DNA of 64,000 nt from Sphingopyxis sp. CCNWLW2. Its GTDB lineage: Bacteria > Pseudomonadota > Alphaproteobacteria > Sphingomonadales > Sphingomonadaceae. Below, piece after piece: positions 60,150 to 64,000 of this stretch; the stretch's first letter is position 1, and every line of letters begins with the position of its first letter. The position numbers were made by a program, and so were the translations under genes. The notes under the pieces were generated by a model. That model made no database searches, was not told where the DNA came from, and saw only the letters and a list, made by a program, of their open reading frames with translations. The DNA is taken from NCBI RefSeq assembly GCF_037095755.1, contig NZ_JBAWKJ010000001.1, forward strand, positions 871,001 to 935,000, read 5' to 3'.

Positions 60150-62669
60150 TCAGATAATGCCGCCGCGGTCGTCGAGGAAGTCGCTGTCGGTGCGGCCGGT
60201 CGATCCCTTTTGCGACGGACCGCCGGTCGCCCGCCGCTGTGTCTTGATCGGCTTGATTTCTTCTTCGCGGATCGTCCGGCGCGGTTCGCTTTCGGGCTTG
60301 AAGGCTTCCCAGATGATCGATGCCTTCGGGTCGGTGCCCGGCCAGCTGCCATAGACGCGGCGGCCCGACTGGCGGTCGATGCGCACCATGCGCACGCCCT
60401 TCGGCGCCGAGAAGGGAATCGGCTGGCGATCGGCGAGCGCGGCGAGCGCGAAATCCTTGAAGATCGGCGCGGCATAGCTGCCGCCCTGGGCATAGCCGCC
60501 CATGCTGCGCGGCTGGTCAAAGCCGATATACATGCCCGCGATCACGTCGGGGGTGCCGCCGACGAACCACACATCGTTCGGGCCCGAGGTCGTGCCGGTC
60601 TTGCCGAACAGCGGCACGTCGAGGTCGCGCAGCCGCACCGCGGTGCCGCGCTGGACCACGCCTTCGAGCATATGCACGACCTGGTACGCGGTGATCGGGT
60701 CCATCAGCTGCTTGCCCGACCGGGCGAAGCGCGGCATCGGCCGGCCGTCCCAATCCTTCTTGTTGCAGCCCTCGCACGGTTTCCAGTTCGCCGGGAAGAC
60801 CACCTTGCCGCGGCGGTCCTGCGCATAATCGATCACGCGCGGTTTCAGCGCGCGGCCGTGGTTGGCGAGCATCGCATAGGCATTGGTGATCTTTTCGACC
60901 GTCGTCGTTCCGGCGCCGAGCGCGGTCGACAGATAGGGTTCGTGCTTGCCGATGCCCATCGTCTGGATCGTTTCGACCACCGGCTCCATGCCGACCTGAC
61001 TCGCGGTGCGCACCGTCATCAGGTTGCGCGACTGTTCGAGGCCCCAGCGCATCGTATGCTCGCCCGAGCCGCCCGCACCGCCGAAGTTGCGGAAGCATTT
61101 GTTGCCGAGGCTGGCGCCCTGATAGACACAAAAAGGCCCGTCGACGATCATCGTCGCGGGGGTCATGCCATTGTCGAGCGCCGCGGCGTAAACGAACGGC
61201 TTGATCGTCGAGCCCGGCTGGCGTTCGGCCTGCGTCGCGCGGTTGAACGGCGAGAGGCGGACGTCGAAGCCGCCCTGCATCGCGTAGATGCGGCCCGAAT
61301 GCGGGCTTTCGACGACCATGCCGCCCGACACTTCGGGGATATTACGAAGCGCGTAGCTGCTGCCGCCGGTCGATTTGACAACAATCAGCTGGCCGGGGCG
61401 CATTGCGGAGAAAGCGCTGCCGCCGGTCTTGCGATAGCCCATCGTCGCGGCGCTCGCGGGCAGCGTGCCGGTGTCGCCGTTGGAAAAGCCGATCCGCGCC
61501 GCGCCCGCCGACTTCGAGAGCACCGCGGCGACGCGCCAATTGTCGTAATCGATGCCGATGAAGCTCGACGCGAGACGGCTCTGCCACTGGTCGTCGGCCT
61601 CGATCGTCGCGATCGGTCCCGACCAGCCCTTGCCCGCGTCGTAGCGCTGGAGCCCCTTGCGGAGCGCCATCGTCGCGCCCGTCTGCATCTTGCCGTCAAA
61701 GGGCGTGCGCACCCAGAGGCCGCCGGCATAGACGCTGAGCCGGCCATCCTCGGCGGTTTCACCGAACTGGGCGATCAGCTGGCGCCGCACCTCTTCCATA
61801 TAATAGCCGCCGACCTGCGCGACCGCGGTGTTGCCCGTGTTGGTCAGGCCGAGCGGCATCGCGCGCGCGGCATCGCGCTGCGCGGTGCTGATCCAGCCAT
61901 TGTCCTGCATCGACCCGAGCACGAAATTGCGCCGCGCGAGCGCTTCGCGCTCGAAGCGCGCACGGCCGTATTTTTCGGGCGCCTTGGGCAGGATCGCGAG
62001 GAACGCCATTTCGTGCAGCTGGAGCTGGTCGACATCCTTGTCGAAATAGGCGCGGCTCGCCGCCTGCACGCCAAAGCTGCGGCGGCCGAGCGGGATTTCG
62101 TTGAGATAGAGCTCGAGGATCTGTTCCTTGGTCAGCGCATCCTCGATGCGCATCGCGAGGATCGCCTCGCGCACCTTGCGGCGATAGCTGAGCTCGTTCG
62201 TGAGCAGCAGGTTCTTCGCGACCTGCTGGGTGATCGTCGACGCGCCGATCGGGCGGCCGCTGTTCGTCAGGTTGGTGACGATCGCCGAAGCGATCCCCGG
62301 ATAGTCGATGCCACCATGGCTGAAGAAGGTCTTGTCCTCGGCCGCGAGGAAGCTGCGCACGAGCAGCTGCGGATATTCGCTATATTCGAGCTGGACGCGG
62401 CGTTCGCGCGCATAGCTGTGCACCGGCTTGCCCTCGCCGTCGCGGACCATCGTCGGCAGCGGCGGTTCATAGTCGCGAAGCTGGTCGACCGACGGCAGGT
62501 CGCGCGCAAAAACCGCCCAGATCAGCGCGAGGAAGAGAACCCCCGCCAGAGCGAGATAACCGAGCCAGCGGAACCAGCGCCGCGTCCACATATCGCGGAC
62601 CCATGCGATGACGGCATTGCTGTCGCGGCGCAGGCGCAAGCGGAAATTGGGCGGACTGTCAGCGGCCAT
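60150..62669 (-). CDS. mrcA: Class A penicillin-binding protein (PBP1A type)
   Basis: An 839-residue bifunctional peptidoglycan synthase. A cytoplasmic basic tail and a transmembrane helix (about 36-55) precede the GT51 transglycosylase with catalytic Glu111 in LAAEDKTFFSHGG and GRPIGASTITQQVAKNLLL, an OB-like linker domain, and the transpeptidase domain with SxxK in QPGSTIKPF (near 487) and KTG in FGKTGTTSGPNDVWF (near 690). The C-terminal tail is charged. Stand-alone minus-strand gene. Confidence 0.96.
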   Translation of the reverse strand: MAADSPPNFRLRLRRDSNAVIAWVRDMWTRRWFRWLGYLALAGVLFLALIWAVFARDLPSVDQLRDYEPPLPTMVRDGEGKPVHSYARERRVQLEYSEYPQLLVRSFLAAEDKTFFSHGGIDYPGIASAIVTNLTNSGRPIGASTITQQVAKNLLLTNELSYRRKVREAILAMRIEDALTKEQILELYLNEIPLGRRSFGVQAASRAYFDKDVDQLQLHEMAFLAILPKAPEKYGRARFEREALARRNFVLGSMQDNGWISTAQRDAARAMPLGLTNTGNTAVAQVGGYYMEEVRRQLIAQFGETAEDGRLSVYAGGLWVRTPFDGKMQTGATMALRKGLQRYDAGKGWSGPIATIEADDQWQSRLASSFIGIDYDNWRVAAVLSKSAGAARIGFSNGDTGTLPASAATMGYRKTGGSAFSAMRPGQLIVVKSTGGSSYALRNIPEVSGGMVVESPHSGRIYAMQGGFDVRLSPFNRATQAERQPGSTIKPFVYAAALDNGMTPATMIVDGPFCVYQGASLGNKCFRNFGGAGGSGEHTMRWGLEQSRNLMTVRTASQVGMEPVVETIQTMGIGKHEPYLSTALGAGTTTVEKITNAYAMLANHGRALKPRVIDYAQDRRGKVVFPANWKPCEGCNKKDWDGRPMPRFARSGKQLMDPITAYQVVHMLEGVVQRGTAVRLRDLDVPLFGKTGTTSGPNDVWFVGGTPDVIAGMYIGFDQPRSMGGYAQGGSYAAPIFKDFALAALADRQPIPFSAPKGVRMVRIDRQSGRRVYGSWPGTDPKASIIWEAFKPESEPRRTIREEEIKPIKTQRRATGGPSQKGSTGRTDSDFLDDRGGII

Positions 62670-62731
62670 ATGTCCCCGCCTCTAAAGCCTGAACCGTCGA
62701 AAGGGAAGCGTGCTTGCGGCAAGGTGCGCGA

Positions 62732-63355
62732 CTATGCCCTTCGGGTCAGGTCGAACAACGCCGAACGCAGCATCGCGGCCACTTCGGCGTGCACGGCGCC
62801 CGCCGAAACGCGGTCTTCCTCGTACAGCATTTCGTCGGCGGCAAAGCCAAGCTCGACCGCCAGCCGCAGCCGCGACCAGAGCATTTCGCGGTCGACGCCG
62901 GGAAGGTGCGGTGCACAGGCATCGGCGAGCCGGCCGGTCACGTGGCGATGCGATTCGAGCCGGACATGGACGAGGCGCGGCGTCGCGTGCAGCGCGCGCA
63001 AGATCCACACCGCCCCCGGTTCGGCGCGCGTCACCGCGGCATTTTCCGCCAGCAGATCGCCGATATGATCGGCCATGCCCCCGATCCCGCCGGGCGCATG
63101 ACGTTCGAGCCAGCGTTCGAGCACATCGTTCTGGCGCTCCATCAGCCGCCGCCCGAGTGCCTCGATCACCGCATATTTGTCATCGAAATAGCGATAGAGC
63201 GCGGGCGGGGTCAGCCCGGCACGCGCGGCGATCATGTTGGTCGAAATCCGCTCGAGTCCGACTTCGGCGAGCAATTCGCCCGCGACATCGAGCAGTCGGC
63301 CTTGCGTCTGCCGCGCGCGAGCCTGCTTCGGCGGCTGGCGGGCGGCGGCGATCAC
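62732..63355 (-). CDS. TetR-family transcriptional regulator
   Basis: A 207-residue regulator: TQGRLLDVAGELLAEVGLERISTNMIAARAGLTPPALYRYFDDKYAVIEALG (helix-turn-helix), then a helical ligand domain. GTG start 63355 overlaps the TGA of the upstream D-serine dehydratase-like gene (GTGA), so it is co-transcribed with that gene. Ligand unknown. Confidence 0.88.
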   Translation of the reverse strand: MIAAARQPPKQARARQTQGRLLDVAGELLAEVGLERISTNMIAARAGLTPPALYRYFDDKYAVIEALGRRLMERQNDVLERWLERHAPGGIGGMADHIGDLLAENAAVTRAEPGAVWILRALHATPRLVHVRLESHRHVTGRLADACAPHLPGVDREMLWSRLRLAVELGFAADEMLYEEDRVSAGAVHAEVAAMLRSALFDLTRRA

Positions 63356-64000
63356 CGCGCCCGGCCGCGCGCGCCGACCGGCCAGATGTCGACGAGCGTG
63401 TCGCCCGCGACAATATGATAATAATCATAGAGGTTCACCGTCGGGTCGCAGTGCGGCACGGTCAGGCTGACCGGATCGCCTGGCGCCAGCTGTGTCCCGA
63501 TTTCGGGCGCGATCAGCGCCGCATGCTCGTCGCCCATGAAAGCGAAAAAGGCGGCCTCGGGCGCCCCGCGCTGCACCACCGCAACGCCGCCGTCGGTCGA
63601 CAGCGACTTGTAACCGGCGTCGATCGTGACGAGCCCGCTGTGGTTGGCGCTGACGACGCGCGCGTCGACCGCCAGCGAAACCTCGAACGGCGGTTCGCCG
63701 CCATCGGCGATGTCGCAGTCGAGATATTGCTTGTCCATGAAGACATAGGAACCCGCCTGGAGTTCGGTGAAGACGCCGAGGTCGAGGTCGATGCGGTGCG
63801 TGCCGGTGCCCGATCCGGTGACAATAGCGGGCGCGAAGCCCGCATCGGTCAGCGCGGCGATGACCTCCTGCAGATAGGCGGTGCGTTCGACGATCGCGGC
63901 GCGGCGCTCGGCGTAGCTTTCGATATGCTGCTGCGACCCGCAGTAGAATTGCACGCCGCGATATTCGAGGTTGGGCGATGCGGCGATCGTCTTCGCCAAG
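63352..64000 (-). CDS. D-serine dehydratase / D-threonine aldolase-like PLP enzyme, N-terminal part outside window
   Basis: The visible 215 residues are the C-terminal half of the DSD1-like family (fold-type III PLP enzymes). YRGVQFYCGSQQHIES, APAIVTGSGTGTHRI and the terminal metal motif VPHCDPTVNLYDYYHIV (His and Cys for zinc) are present. The frame is open to the right edge, so the start and the PLP lysine lie outside. Substrate may be a D-amino acid. Coupled to the TetR gene by GTGA. Confidence 0.82.
   Translation of the reverse strand, partial: LAKTIAASPNLEYRGVQFYCGSQQHIESYAERRAAIVERTAYLQEVIAALTDAGFAPAIVTGSGTGTHRIDLDLGVFTELQAGSYVFMDKQYLDCDIADGGEPPFEVSLAVDARVVSANHSGLVTIDAGYKSLSTDGGVAVVQRGAPEAAFFAFMGDEHAALIAPEIGTQLAPGDPVSLTVPHCDPTVNLYDYYHIVAGDTLVDIWPVGARGRAR

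Noticed and set aside
60210..63068. A 952-codon plus-strand frame opposite the class A PBP gene
   Set aside because: It is the antisense of a certain penicillin-binding protein; its composition (Arg, His, Asp-rich) is typical of shadow frames in high-GC DNA.
1..64000. Search for tRNA, rRNA, CRISPR arrays, insertion sequences and prophage genes
   Set aside because: No gap has tRNA-like arms or CCA ends, there are no regularly spaced repeats, and no transposase, integrase or phage structural genes were found.

Overview
The window is a stretch of a high-GC alphaproteobacterial chromosome. Gene order, protein style and intergenic repeats point to Sphingomonadales, most likely Sphingopyxis or a close relative; this is an inference, as no rRNA is present. 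The DNA is densely coded, with many ATGA/TGATG overlaps. I found about 66 protein genes and no rRNA, tRNA, CRISPR array, insertion sequence or prophage.

Bases 1-22000 hold mostly housekeeping and envelope genes: a truncated DsbA-like gene, smc, ubiA, a tadG-tadE-tadE trio (minus strand), rsmE, a secreted P-domain/DUF11 protein, gshA, a TonB-dependent receptor, a polytopic methyltransferase-like protein, an M23 peptidase overlapping a bactofilin, a diguanylate cyclase, and yifB with a DUF1905 gene.

Bases 22085-32795 are the most distinctive part. A TetR-type regulator with a palindromic operator in its own promoter region is followed by some 18 co-oriented, tightly spaced genes: four glutathione S-transferases, five VOC (glyoxalase-fold) proteins, a GFA/CENP-V-type zinc protein, a double DUF1428 protein, a DUF899 thioredoxin-like protein, a DoxX-like protein, a DUF4287 protein, an exported alpha/beta hydrolase and two small unknowns. 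It reads as a multi-enzyme glutathione/glyoxalase-type detoxification island. Its substrate is unknown.

Bases 33700-49400 carry conserved chromosomal blocks: rpmH-rnpA-yidD-yidC-engB, dapE, smr and mltA, a Tim44-like gene diverging from secB, murJ-trpS, and dnaA with rpsT upstream. yidC contains an internal segment with clearly different base and codon use, which looks like a recombination tract. Three related REP-like palindromes are scattered here.

Bases 49500-64000 carry mutM, ubiE-ubiB, a glycosyltransferase-GtrA fusion with a polytopic partner, coaBC-dut-moeB-like-dsrE-like, a lipoprotein methyltransferase with prfB, a class A penicillin-binding protein, and a TetR gene with a truncated D-serine dehydratase-like gene. 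coaBC holds an in-frame palindromic repeat between its two enzyme domains and is preceded by a tiny, translationally coupled leader ORF. The same hairpin family lies against the ubiB ribosome binding site.
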